A stretch of DNA of 64,000 bases, from positions 34,603,665 through 34,667,664 of the forward strand of contig NC_065570.1 in NCBI RefSeq assembly GCF_937616625.2, given 5' to 3'. Below, piece by piece: positions 21,835-32,983 of the stretch. The stretch comes from Mercurialis annua (lineage: Eukaryota; Streptophyta; Magnoliopsida; Malpighiales; Euphorbiaceae). Under the pieces are notes generated by a model that saw only the letters and a program-made list of their open reading frames with translations, had not been told where the DNA came from and ran no database searches. The position numbers were made by a program, and so were the translations under genes. Numbering within the stretch: the first letter of the stretch is position 1; every line of letters begins with the position of its first letter.

Positions 21835-24720
21835 TAAAGGTGAAACGCTTGGATTTGTTTCGTAAAGTTTGTAAACGTTTGGCTTAAATTGCTAAAAAGG
21901 TAAAACGCATGGATTTATTTCATAACGTTTGTAAACGTTTGGCTTAAATTGCTAAAAAGGTGAAACATTTGGATTTTTTTCGTAACACTTGGAATCGTTT
22001 GGCTTAAATCGCTAAAAAGGGGAAACGTTTGGATTTTTTTCGTAACGTTTGGCTTAAATTGCTAAAAAGGTGAAACGTTTGGATTTGTTTTGTATCGTTT
22101 GTAAACAATTGGCATACATTGCTAAAAAGGTGAAACGTTTCAATTCGTTTCATAGCGTTTGTAAACGTTTGGCTTACATTGCTAAAAAGGGGAAACGTTT
22201 GGATTTGCTTCGTACCGTTTGTAAACATTTGGCTTAAATTGCTAAAAAGGTTAAGCGTTTCGATTTGCTTTGTAACGTTTGTAAACGTTTGGCTTAAATT
22301 GCTAAAAAGGTGAAAGGTTTGGATTTGTTTCGTAACATTTGTAAACGTTTGGCTTCAATTGCTAAAAAGGTGAAATGCTTGGATTTGTTTAGTTACGTTT
22401 GTAAACGTTTGGCTTATATTGCTAATAAGCCGAAACGCTTGGATTTGTTTCGTTGCATTTGTAAACGTTTGTCTTAAATTTCTAAAAAGGTGAAACTCTT
22501 GGTCTGTTTTTTGTAACGTCTGTAAAGGTTTTGCTTAAATTGCGAAAAATGGGAAATGTTTGGATTTGTTTCATAACGTTTGTAAACGTTTGGCTTCAAT
22601 CGCTAAAAAGGGGAAACGTTTGGATTTGTTTCGTAACATTTGTAAACGTTTGGCATAAATCGCTAAAAAGGTGAAACGTTTGGATTTGTTTTGTAACGTT
22701 GTAAACGTTTGGCTTAAATCGCTAAAAAGGTGAAACGTTTGGATTTGGTTCTTAACGTTTGTAAACATTCAGATTTAATCGCTACGTAAACGTTTGGTTT
22801 AAATTGGTAAAAAGATGAAACGCTTGGATTATTTTTGTAACGTTTGTAAACGTTTAGCTTAAATTCCTAATAATTGGAAACTCTTGGATTTATTTCAGAA
22901 CGTTTGTTAACGTTTGGCTTATGTTGCTAAAAAGGTGAAACGCTTGGATTTGTTTTGTAACGTTTGTAAACGTTTGGCTTAAATTTCTAAAAAGGTGAAA
23001 CACTTGGTTTTGTTTCGTAACGTTTGTAAAGGTTTGGCTTAAATCGTTAAAAATGTGAAACATTTGGATTTGTTTCGTAATGTTTGTAAATGTTTGACTT
23101 AAATTGCTTAAAAAGTGAAACACTCGGATTTGTTTCATAACGTTTGTAAACGTTGTGCTTAAATTAATAAAAAGGTGAAATGCTTGAATTTGTTTTGGAA
23201 CGTTTGTAAATGTTTTGCTTAAAATGCTAAAACGGTGAAACGCTTTGATCTGTTTCGTAACGTTTTTAAACGTTTGGTTTAAATTGCTAAAAAAAGTGAA
23301 AGGCTTGGTTTTTGTTTCCTAACGTTTGTAAACGTTTGTCTTAAATTGCTTAAAATGCGTAACGTTTGGATTTGTTTCGTAAAGTTTGTAAAGGTTTGGC
23401 TCCAATCGCTAAAAAGGTGAAACATTTGGATTTGTTTCGTAACATTAGTAAACGTTTGGCATAAATCGCAAAAAAGGTGAAACATTTTAGATTTGATTTG
23501 TTTCGTAACGTTTTTAAACATTTGGCTTAAATTGCTAAAATGGTGAAGCGTTTGTATTCTTTTTGAAACGTTTTTAAACATTTGGCATAAATCGCTAAAA
23601 AGGTGAAACATTTGGATTTGTATCGTAACGTTTGTAAACGTTTGGCTTAAATCGCTAAAAAGGTGAAACGCTTGGATTAGTTTCGTAACGATTGCGAACG
23701 TTTGGCTTAAATTACTAAAAAAGGGGAAACGTTTGGATTTGTTTCGTAACGTTTGTAAACGTTTAGCTTTAATTGCTAAAAAGGCGAAACGCTTGGATTT
23801 GTTTTGTAACATTTTGTAAACGTTTGGCTTAAATCGCTAAAAAGGCTAAACTGTTGGTTTTGTTTCGTAACGTTTTAAACGTTTGGCTTAAATTTCTAAA
23901 ATGGGGAAACATTTGAATTTATTTCGTAATGTTTGTAAACGTTTGGCTAAAAACGCTAAACGTTTGGTTTTGTTTCGTAAAGTTTGTAAACGTTCGGCTT
24001 AAATTGCTAAAAAGGTGAAACATTTGGATTTTTTTCATAACATTTTTAATCGTTTGGCTTAAATAAGGGGAAACTTTTGGATTTTTTTCGTAACGTTTTT
24101 AAACGTTTGGCTTAAATAGCTAAAAAGGTGAAACGTTTGGATTTGTTTCGTATCATTTGTAAACGTTTGGCTTCAATCGCTAAAAAGCTGAAACGTTTGG
24201 ATTTGTTTCGTAACCTTTGTAAATGATTGGCTTAAATTGCTAAAAAGGTGAAACGCTTTGATTTGTTTCGTAACGTTTGTATACATTTGGCTTAAATTGC
24301 TAAAAAGTAAAAACGCATGGATTTGTTTCGTAACGTTTGTAAACGTTTGGCTTAAATTGCTAAAAAGGTGAAACGTTTGGATTTGTCTCGTAACGTTTGT
24401 AAACGTTTGCCTTTAATCGCTAAAAAGGTGAAACGTTTGGATTTGTTTCATAATATTTGTAAACGTATGGCTTAAATTTCTAAAAAGGTGAAAAGTTGGA
24501 TTTGTTTCGTAATGTTTTAAACGTTTGGCTTAAATTTCTAAAATGGGGAAACGTTTGAATTTATTTGTAATGTTTGTAAACGTTTGGCTAAAATCGCTAA
24601 AAAGGCTAAACGTTTGGTTTTGTTTCGTAATGTTTGTAAACGTTCGGCTTAAATCGTTAAAAAGGTGAAACGTTTGGATTTGTTTCGTAACGTTTGTAAA
24701 CGTTCGGCTTAAATCGCAAA

Positions 24721-25029
24721 GGGTTAATGTCAAAAAAAACCACGAACTTTACACATTTTCTCATTTTAATCACGCAGTTTAAATTTTCTCATTTTCATGC
24801 ACGGACTACCCGTTTTTCTCAAATTCATTCATGGTTCTGAGGTTGCACTCATTCATTGGTGTAAAATGACCTCCGCCTCAGCGAATTACACCAATGGAGT
24901 CGTGACACCTCAGCATCGTGAATGCATTTAAGAAAAAGTAATAGTTCATACATGAAAATAAAAAAATTTAATTTGCGTGATTAAAATGAGAAAACGTGTA
25001 AAGTTGGTGAATTTATATGACATTAATCC
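24721..25029. mobile_element. MITE-like element, copy 2
   Basis: 309 bp, near-identical to copy 1 and with cleaner terminal inverted repeats. The satellite variants on both sides match those around copy 1, so it was copied with its satellite block rather than by a new transposition. Confidence 0.72.
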
Positions 25030-26131
25030 AAAAGGTGAAACGCTTGGATTTGTTTCGTAAAGTTTGTAAACTTTTGGCTTAAATTGCTAAAAGGTGAAAC
25101 ACATGGATTTATTTCGAAACATTTGTAAACGTTTGGCTTAAATTGCTAAAAAAATTGAAACATTTGGATTTTTTTCGTAACATTTGTAATCGTTTGGCTT
25201 AAATCGCTAAAAAGGGCAAACGTTTGGATTTTTTTCGTAAAGTTTGGCTTAAATTGCTAAATAGGTGAAACGCTTGGATTTGTTTTGTATCGTTTGTAAA
25301 CAATTGGCTTACATTTCTAAAAAGGTGAAACGTTTCGATTCGTTTCATAGCGTTTGTAAACGTTTGGCTTTGTCACGACCGAATTCCACCCTAATCCAAG
25401 TCACGCCGGCGCTAGGGAATGGGAATGGTTGTTCCGAAACCCGTAGCAAGCCTAAAACCTCTAGAAATTTTTCGCAAATATTATTAAAAGATCGCACCTC
25501 GCGTACGATCCATTTCAGAAAATACCGTTAAAACTTTTCTCTTTTAACCAAACACATTTCTGAAAACACACATATAGGCGAAATCTGGTTTTAGAAGTAC
25601 TGGTTGGATAACCTCGTTATCTCAACCCTCGCTTTCTTCTGAAAACCTGGCGTGGTGATTACTGGAAACCAGGGACTTATCTTTCGCTTGCCTTAACACA
25701 TAGGCATCCCTGTTCCAGACCACACGCCACCGTTAATATGTTTAATAAAATAATGCGGACACCTTTGCGTCTCACAACGGTGGTATTAAACATATTAAAA
25801 TACACAGCGGACCGGTTACACATAGCCGGCGAATATAAAACATACTGTTTTTGACCCTCACAAAAACCCATGAGGCCGACTCGGTAACTAGACATAATAT
25901 GTCACTAAGCAGCCACCCTAAAGGTACACACGTGCACTAGATCCTATCAGAGTATCTACAAACAGAGGACTAGTGGCACGGCTGCTGACATATTACACTT
26001 ATACTATTGCAGCATACTAAGAGTACAAAATTCTATGTATATTACCAAAGAAGAGCTTTCCTGAAGAAGGGATGTGGAAGCTCGACTGACCTCAAAGTTC
26101 ATTTCCTGAAAATGGGATAACAACAACGGGT

Positions 26132-26151
26132 CAGAAATATAAATATTTCTG
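26132..26151 (-). other. Covarying hairpin 1, F 3' LTR
   Basis: Stem CAGAAATAT / ATATTTCTG, perfectly paired, with GGGT and AGTGAGT flanks as in A, B and G but mostly different stem bases. The second copy is at 33748-33767. Confidence 0.7.
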
Positions 26152-26543
26152 AGTGAGTAAACAGTTTACAAATAAATACCAAAATCGCATAATATATACA
26201 AAACAGTTATATATATATATATATAAAATATTACCAATACGTTGATCCATATGAAACCCTAGTCCACAATTTTCCTTACAGACACACTCTTATCACGAGC
26301 TTATAGACAACAGAATAAAGACCTTGACCCGAGTCACTACCGTCCAATTCTGTATCTCTGGTACCTGGACCGTAATCACGAAACTGCCATCGCGGTTTTA
26401 CCTGCGACCGTAACTGTATTACTGTCGTCTCAGGGTTTACCCGTGAAGTCAGGGCATCTACTTTCCCAATGACTTACACGACAGACATACCTCTATACCT
26501 CGACAGAAGTACATCTAGTAATCGGTGTTAGTGATCACGCAAC

Positions 26544-26562
26544 CCTATTGCCGCCCAATAGG
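26544..26562 (-). other. Hairpin 2, F 3' LTR
   Basis: CCTATTG / CAATAGG with a different loop (CCGCC) from A. The second copy is at 34158-34176. Confidence 0.7.
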
Positions 26563-27269
26563 TAGCTCGTTCCAATGGACCTTTCTTGGCTAGTTTATAC
26601 TACTGCGATTATGGATTTAAAACAGTTGAATACTGATATTCAAAAGTAAACACGTAAACTCACAGTGCTGCTAAGTTACTACTTAGCACCGTCGTAGGTG
26701 TGACAGACTGCCCTGAGTCCTGGTCTGACTGCTGGACAGCTAGTCGGATCAAACATACAAAACACACAAGCCAAACATCAATACTCATTTCTGGTATAAA
26801 CATCTAGGTCCTGAAACCTAGGTTTAATCAAATCAATCAATTCACATAACACATAGCACGTATGGTCTCTTTCTCTTTAAAAACCATTTAAACCGTTTTC
26901 ACCTCGAGAAAACGTTTAGACTTCACTCTAGAAGTCATTTTAGGTATAACAATACCTAATTAAAATCATTTACTAGTATCGACTTGATTGCCAAAGCCAT
27001 TCACAGTCGACTACTAATTATTTAGCAACATCGTTTGCTAAATCTTTTAAACCGGTTAAACGTCGACTTTAACTCTTTTAAAGTCCTTTTTAAACGTTTA
27101 ACTTTACTTTTAAAATCATATTTTAAAAGTCTTTAGCTTAGGTTTAAAAACTCTTTTCACTTTCTTTTTTAAAAGAAGTTATCGTTTTTAAACGTTTTAG
27201 TTCGACGAAACTACGTCAAACGGATAGGGCAAAAAGCCCCAAAAGAATTTCCCCCTTCGGCGTCGGCCT

Positions 27270-27501
27270 GGTGCACGTCCGTGCACCTTGGGTGCACGTT
27301 CGTGCACCCCTGGCTAGTGCACGATCGTGCACCATTGTGCACGGTCGTGCACTCTGGATAGTGCACGTTCGTGCACCTTGGTGCACGTTCGTGCGCCTCC
27401 AGATTGGTGCACGTTCGTGCACCATATGTGCACGTCCGTGCGCCTCCAGATTGGTGCACGTTCGTGCACCATATGTGCACGTCCGTGCACCAACGTGCAC
27501 A
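27270..27501. repeat. Inverted-core minisatellite, F 3' LTR
   Basis: About nine to ten units with GTGCACG-NN-CGTGCAC cores; a roughly 37-bp block with GCGCCTCCAGATTGG is itself duplicated. Overlapping open frames on both strands here simply translate the repeat. Confidence 0.87.
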
Positions 27502-28748
27502 GCCCCAGGGAAACTCGATTCCCGGGGCATTCCGACGTGATTCAACCTCATTTTTCCGCTCCTAACACGTATACACAATCCAATATATCCATATTCACAT
27601 TCAGAACGTAAAAATAATAGGTATACGTTCGATTCGATACGGTAACCATTTATAAACGTATATATATTCGAAATATATCGAAATATATTAAAATAAACGT
27701 TTAATATGAGATTAATACCTCGATTACTCGAGTAATCGTCGAAGAAACGGAGTTAAAATCGAGAAACGGACGGAACCGCTCGAAACCCTAATGCCCCGCA
27801 CCTCTGAGAGCACAAGCAGCTCTATCAAAATTTCAAATGAATAAAAATGGTTGATGTGCCCATTTTCTATTCATGTTATAACATATATATAGGTTTGGTT
27901 AAAGTGCCGTTTAGTACTAGCTCAATCATGCACTTTAAACCAACTTTTAAACTAGTCGTCCGTAGTCCAAACGGAAACGACTTCCAAATTTCGTGAAAAT
28001 TTACCCAAAAATCTAATAAAATATAACAAGAATAAATATATAATTTTTATTCTTATCCGACTTATATTTTATTCTTAATAAATCTCTGAAGATTTATTAG
28101 GTCCAAATCAATCCCACTTGATTAAACTTTTTACGTCCAAATTTCATGAAACTTTGACGATAGCTTCGTCAAATTATTTCGCGAATAATGACACCAAAAT
28201 TATTCGCTCGGGACATATAAATTATTTTATTTTAATTTGGACTAACGAATAATACTTAATTAGTTAATAATTGAAAACTAATTGAAGTAAAAGTTTAGGG
28301 ATTAAAGGAAGCATTTCTCCTTACTTTCCCCTAACTCATAACCGCCTCACCTTCTTCTTATCATTTTTTTTCTTTTCTTTAATATATATATAAAATATAT
28401 TTATATATATTTTAATTTATATTCGTTAATTACACGTCAAAACTTCCGAGTTTCAACATTTTAATTTCGGGATTTATTCCGAAATATTAAACTCTCCACT
28501 TAGAGTGGTATATTGATATATTAATTATCAATATATGTTTATCTTACGACTCCAGTCGTATTTCTTATTCGATTAGTCCCGTTCATATTCTTTTATTAAA
28601 ATTTAAATCCCTGATTTATGTTTTAAACTTCTATTATTACAATATATTTTTAGGAATACTTATAAATTAAATTTACGCTTAAATTTAATTTACGTATTCC
28701 CGGTTAATAAAAGCTTTATACATGGCTTATAAAATACGGGGTATTACA

Positions 28749-28763
28749 TTCTCTCCCCCTTAT
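28749..28763 (-). other. Element F polypurine tract
   Basis: Sense TAAGGGGGAGAGAA directly before the LTR, with AATTCGAGGACGAATT upstream. Confidence 0.83.
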
Positions 28764-31700
28764 ATAAATTCGTCCTCGAATTTACATACACTTTTTCTTT
28801 TATTAATACAGACAACAATACTTTTTCTATTTCCTTGTTCTATGCTTTCTACAGCATAAACATTATTGCTGTTGTCTGTGACACAATTGCACAGCTGTGC
28901 ACTATCTTCTTGTATTTTAACTCTTCATCTCGTATTTACTTGTCCTAATAGACCGTATACTTTCCGTTATTAGTATACAGATGCTTATATCAGCATATTG
29001 CAGTTCTCTTCTGACTGCATCTTATATCTCTCAATTTCTTTCTATCTTATCTCACTGTACTGTCACTTATAGGTTCTCAACCTATAACCTTGACTTCTGT
29101 TATCAGAAATCTTGGTACTCTATCACCTCGTTTTATTCCTTTATGTTACCTCTCTTTGAGCCTACTTCGGTTACCCGGATCGCTTATTTCGAAGCATCCG
29201 TTTACCAAATAGATTTAATATTCTTATACTCGGAAATGCGTTCTACAACTTCCGTTTAGACTTCGAGTTGAGATTCTTTCTCGAAGGTATCAGAAATCGA
29301 CCTCAAAGTTACCTCTTTGAGCTAATTTTGAAAGACTGCAAAACTGATGTCATGGCTGTTATTGAAGCCAATGAACCAAGCATTTAAGCTAGTCTTTTTC
29401 CAAATATTATTTCATATTCTTATATTTTGACATCAAATCTACAACTTTCATGAAGAGTCGAACTCAATCCGACCTCCTTTCGGTTTCCAAAATCGCCTTT
29501 GAAGTTGGCTACTAGCCATACTTGTATTCTTTATACATCTTATTATTATTTTTTTCGTTGTACTTCTTTATAGACAGTACAAACTTTGAACTCACCTCTG
29601 TGATATCACCTATTACTAAGTTTTATGATATCACCTTTGAATTCACTTTTCTTTTACTCTTTGAACTTTCTAGTTCAATGTTAATTATTGGTTGTACAGG
29701 TGTAAGGGTAGGTTATAACCTAATTATCTCACCGTGAAACACCTTCTCACTTACTCCACAATCACAGAAAACTATACTCGTTACTAGTTTTCGGTATTTC
29801 CAAGGTTAACTAGACTTCTTAACCTCTTTTCTATACACATACTCTCCTTGTTCACAGCTAACAGTTATCATAACTGTACTATAGCTGTTACTATCGTGTT
29901 TAATTAACTGACTATCAACTCTAGCTCCGTTTTCAAAACATTTCACTTTGGAAACAAAAATGTTCATTAAACATTTTCCACTTTTAGTCGGCCATACTTA
30001 ACGTATTTCTAGCCCGACATTGAAAATACATGTACATCACATGTATATTCCGTCACCAGCCAGCCTAGACCTCACAGTCACAAGGCTCGGTTCTCGGAAT
30101 TTTCATCTTTTGAAATTATTGTCTCATCACAGTTTTCAAATTCATTTATATACATATATGGAGCTTATGTTGATAATTTCAAGTTAATTAAAGTTTACAC
30201 TTCTCATCATTGTCACTTGCACTTTTGGCTTACCGCCAAAATTTCGTGCAAGTCCCACGACAATATCTTCATCATCGAGCATTGTTTACCTCTCCGTTCG
30301 ACGATCGCAACTGTTAAAACTTAGATAACCGTCATGGGGTTGTCATATCCCAATATCAAACCGATCTAACGGTTCAATCATAAGTTATTAGGGTTTTACT
30401 ATACCCTGTTAGTTTCCCGACAATATCTGAAACTCATTTGTCCAATTCACTATATCTATCTCATTTATACCTTGATAATATCTTTATTTTATCTTGGTTC
30501 GAGGTTTGATATACTTTTTAAGTATATTATTTATTCGTTTTATGGTTTAATAATCATTTTCATTAATGAATATCTGTTAACACGACTTAACAACTCCGTT
30601 AGCGTTAACATATTCATTGATCGTTTTTATTCATTTCAGAACTAGTAGCGTACCTACTCGGTTCTGAGAATACTCACACTTTCTTTTACCATCTTTCTTG
30701 TAGATGTTTCGTTGTTGTTTATTATTTAACTGCTGAGGTTACTCCTCTCAGACTTATGAATTTTGATTTTATCTAACCACTCGTATGGATTTAAGAGATA
30801 TGTCCATTACTGACATCTGTTCTGTCTGTAAGACTGATCTCCAATCCGTTTAATTAAACACGTGCGTATGACTTTGTTCACATATAGTTACTTGAAGTCA
30901 AACTAACTGAATTGTGTTTAATTAGATCCTACTCTCTTATCTTAATCGTGACAATCTTCTATTGTCTACCCTCGAACTTTTATTTACCATAAAAGTTCAC
31001 CACTAGACTTATAACAATCTATTCCTGAGTAAGAATATAGATTCTCACTTCCTCTAATCTTCCCATGCTTTCGTTAATCTCTAATGTCTCGGTATGAAAC
31101 ATTAGAATTAGGTCTTTATTATTTATTTTTATAATAAAAACTGTTATTCTTTAACCCCTTTTTCTCATCTACCTTGTCACTATCACAGAGTTTTCGTTTA
31201 AACAAATACAGTTTTGTCTCGCGTACACTGACGCTCAACAATTTCAAATCAATTTGGTAGACAAATATAATTTATCTCGTCTGAGACAATTATTATTCGT
31301 CCTGCCTGCGCAGGCCTTTTAAATCCCTCTTTTCAAACAAATTGTGAATTCTCAAATTCACGGTTCAAAACCTTTTTCGTACAATTGTGCTTCAGGGTGA
31401 TGACATCTCTCATCCCCAAAGAGTTGCTATCTCAATTCACTTTCCTTTGATATACTGATATATCAAAATATATGATGCATGCCCTAATCAAAATCATTTT
31501 ATGTATATATATGATATATATAAAATTCAGGTATGCTTCTTCTATAGTGATTTTCGCAACATGCACCTTTAATGCATCTAAGCACAATTATACGTTCAAC
31601 TGTAAAACAAAACTTTAACAAGTTTCTTTTCAAACTACTTCTCTGTGCCATTTCAAGGTTTTCCTAATCCTGACATTAGGATTTATAGTTCTTTATTTAA

Positions 31701-31870
31701 TATTTATCTTTTATGTTATTATTCATCATCAGGCTGTTTATTAACAGTTATTGTTCATTAGTATGTGTATTCTTGTTTAAGGATATTCTCTATCTGTACT
31801 TTATGTTTTCTAGTTTTAGTATCTCATACTAAAACACATAAATGTACTTACTTAAACGTAAGACACATAT
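28764..31870 (-). other. Element F internal non-coding region
   Basis: Sense-strand purine-rich, stops in every frame, no recognisable domain. The conserved hairpin is at 31397-31416. Confidence 0.78.
31397..31416 (-). other. Conserved internal hairpin, element F
   Basis: Sense GGGATGA / TCATCAC around GAGATG, with one mismatch in the stem and the shared AGCAACTCTTTGG upstream. Confidence 0.65.
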
Positions 31871-32219
31871 CTAACTGATACCTGAGGATGATTGTTGAGG
31901 CGGTAATGCCTCTCGAATCATCGGACCTTTTCCCCGTTCGCATCGGCGTAAAACTATCCCTTTCTGGATATTTCTCAAATGGTTCACCTCTGCTAAGTAC
32001 TTCTCCAGCCTAAGCCCTATATAGGTTGATACAACAGTAGATTCAGACACTGAATCAATAATGTCGTCAATAACATCTATGTTTCCAATTTAATCTTTCG
32101 AGATCCTTTAATTCAATAGCATCATCGTCTGTATCCATCTTATCAACTGAAGCAAAATCTTCAGCCTCTAATGGATTATCAGACACGATATGCGGCTGAG
32201 CTCGACTAGGCCCAGACAT
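31871..32219 (-). pseudogene. Gag-like ORF of element F (one frameshift)
   Basis: Starts ATG at 32219 directly after the acceptor-like TTTCAG|C. It begins MSGPSRAQ, matching the MSGQNGAQ start of the A/D copies, then has an acidic segment rich in Asp and Glu. The first frame stops at 32067. A shift of one frame near 32080-32090 restores an open frame down to the stop at 31871, with a Lys/Arg-containing tail, for about 116 codons in all. It is much shorter than the A/D ORF (about 300 codons). No known domain was recognised. Confidence 0.55.
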
Positions 32220-32967
32220 GCTGAAACACACGTGGCCATAACGCAAGTAGCCGATATAACAGTTATAGAAAAATACATTTTCATATAACAGATAACACCT
32301 TATAAACACATATAAAATAAAACACATAGCAATCACACATATAGTTCAGAGAAAATCTAACTATTTTCTCGAACAAACGATTCTTCTAGAATCCTCGCCT
32401 TGTTCTGTATTCGAACATAATCAACTTCTTTAAATATTGGTCAATTGATCTGACCATTGCGTACTACTCTAATAGTGCGTCTCGAACACAGGAACATCTC
32501 ACATGTTCCCTCGTTAGCGTCGCGTTTCAAACACAAGAACATTTCATATGTTCCCGATCAAACATCACATATACAGACTAAACAAGTGTACTGGTTCCTA
32601 CTTATAGCTGAATGTTTTCAACAACTGAAAACTGATCAAGACATGACTCGAATCCTATATTGCTGCAATAGTCTACTAGGAATCCCCTTAATTCTTAACA
32701 CAACTCACTTAATAGTATCAGCAACAGTACTTCTGATAGTCAAGTACTTAAAATGTTGCTCTGATACCACCTTTGTCAGTTGCGGCCCTAGCCGATATGG
32801 ACTCATTCCTATCCCATAGAGTGACATCCATATGTACCTATCAGAGCACGTATAAAATACGCTCCAGGGCGGAGAGCCTCACTTCGTCACACTGATCATG
32901 AGTGAGAGTTCCCTAGAATTGGGCAGGTCTCGTGAGCCCAGCTCCACCGAGTTACCTAGCACCCTTT

Positions 32968-32979
32968 GCTCTGATACCA
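32968..32979 (-). other. Primer-binding site, element F
   Basis: Sense TGGTATCAGAGC (initiator Met-tRNA), four bases after the LTR end. The 750 bp between this site and the ORF hold no feature I can name. Confidence 0.92.
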
Positions 32980-32983
32980 ACTT

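Larger units (their letters stand above)
20145..25370 (+). repeat. 60-bp satellite array 2 (forward)
   Basis: Monomers of GGCTTAAATCGC, TAAAAAGGTG, AAACGTTTGG, ATTTGTTTCG, TAACGTTTGT and AAACGTTT (60 bp). Distinctive runs of variant monomers recur in the same order from 20160, 22250 and 36371, showing higher-order duplication. Two MITE-like inserts lie inside. Minus-strand frames of up to 177 codons with a 20-residue period exist because 60 is a multiple of three; they are not genes. Element F splits the array at 25371. Confidence 0.95.
25371..28748 (-). repeat. Element F 3' LTR
   Basis: 3,378 bp. Hairpin 1 at 26132-26151, hairpin 2 at 26544-26562, minisatellite 27270-27501, GC-rich hairpin 27502-27528, donor-like GT at 27717-27718. 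Confidence 0.93.

Noticed and set aside
23279..23812. 177-codon minus-strand frame with a repeated 20-residue peptide (QTFTNVTKQIQ type), and similar frames at 43292-43765 and 234-437
   Set aside because: They translate the 60-bp satellite; the period is a multiple of three and one frame happens to lack stops. Frame breaks are frequent and no start or domain is conserved.
25727..25798. Classical H-type pseudoknot
   Set aside because: The connecting loops would have no length, which makes a simple pseudoknot sterically unlikely; kept only as an oddity.
27270..27501. CRISPR-like spaced palindromic repeats
   Set aside because: Units are degenerate, spacers are short and not unique, and they sit inside plant LTRs.
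27211..27611. Overlapping open frames on both strands with HVRAP or ARTCT repeats, and the same at 34825-35157 and 62488-62859
   Set aside because: They are translations of the inverted-core minisatellite, present in all frames and not maintained between sister LTRs.
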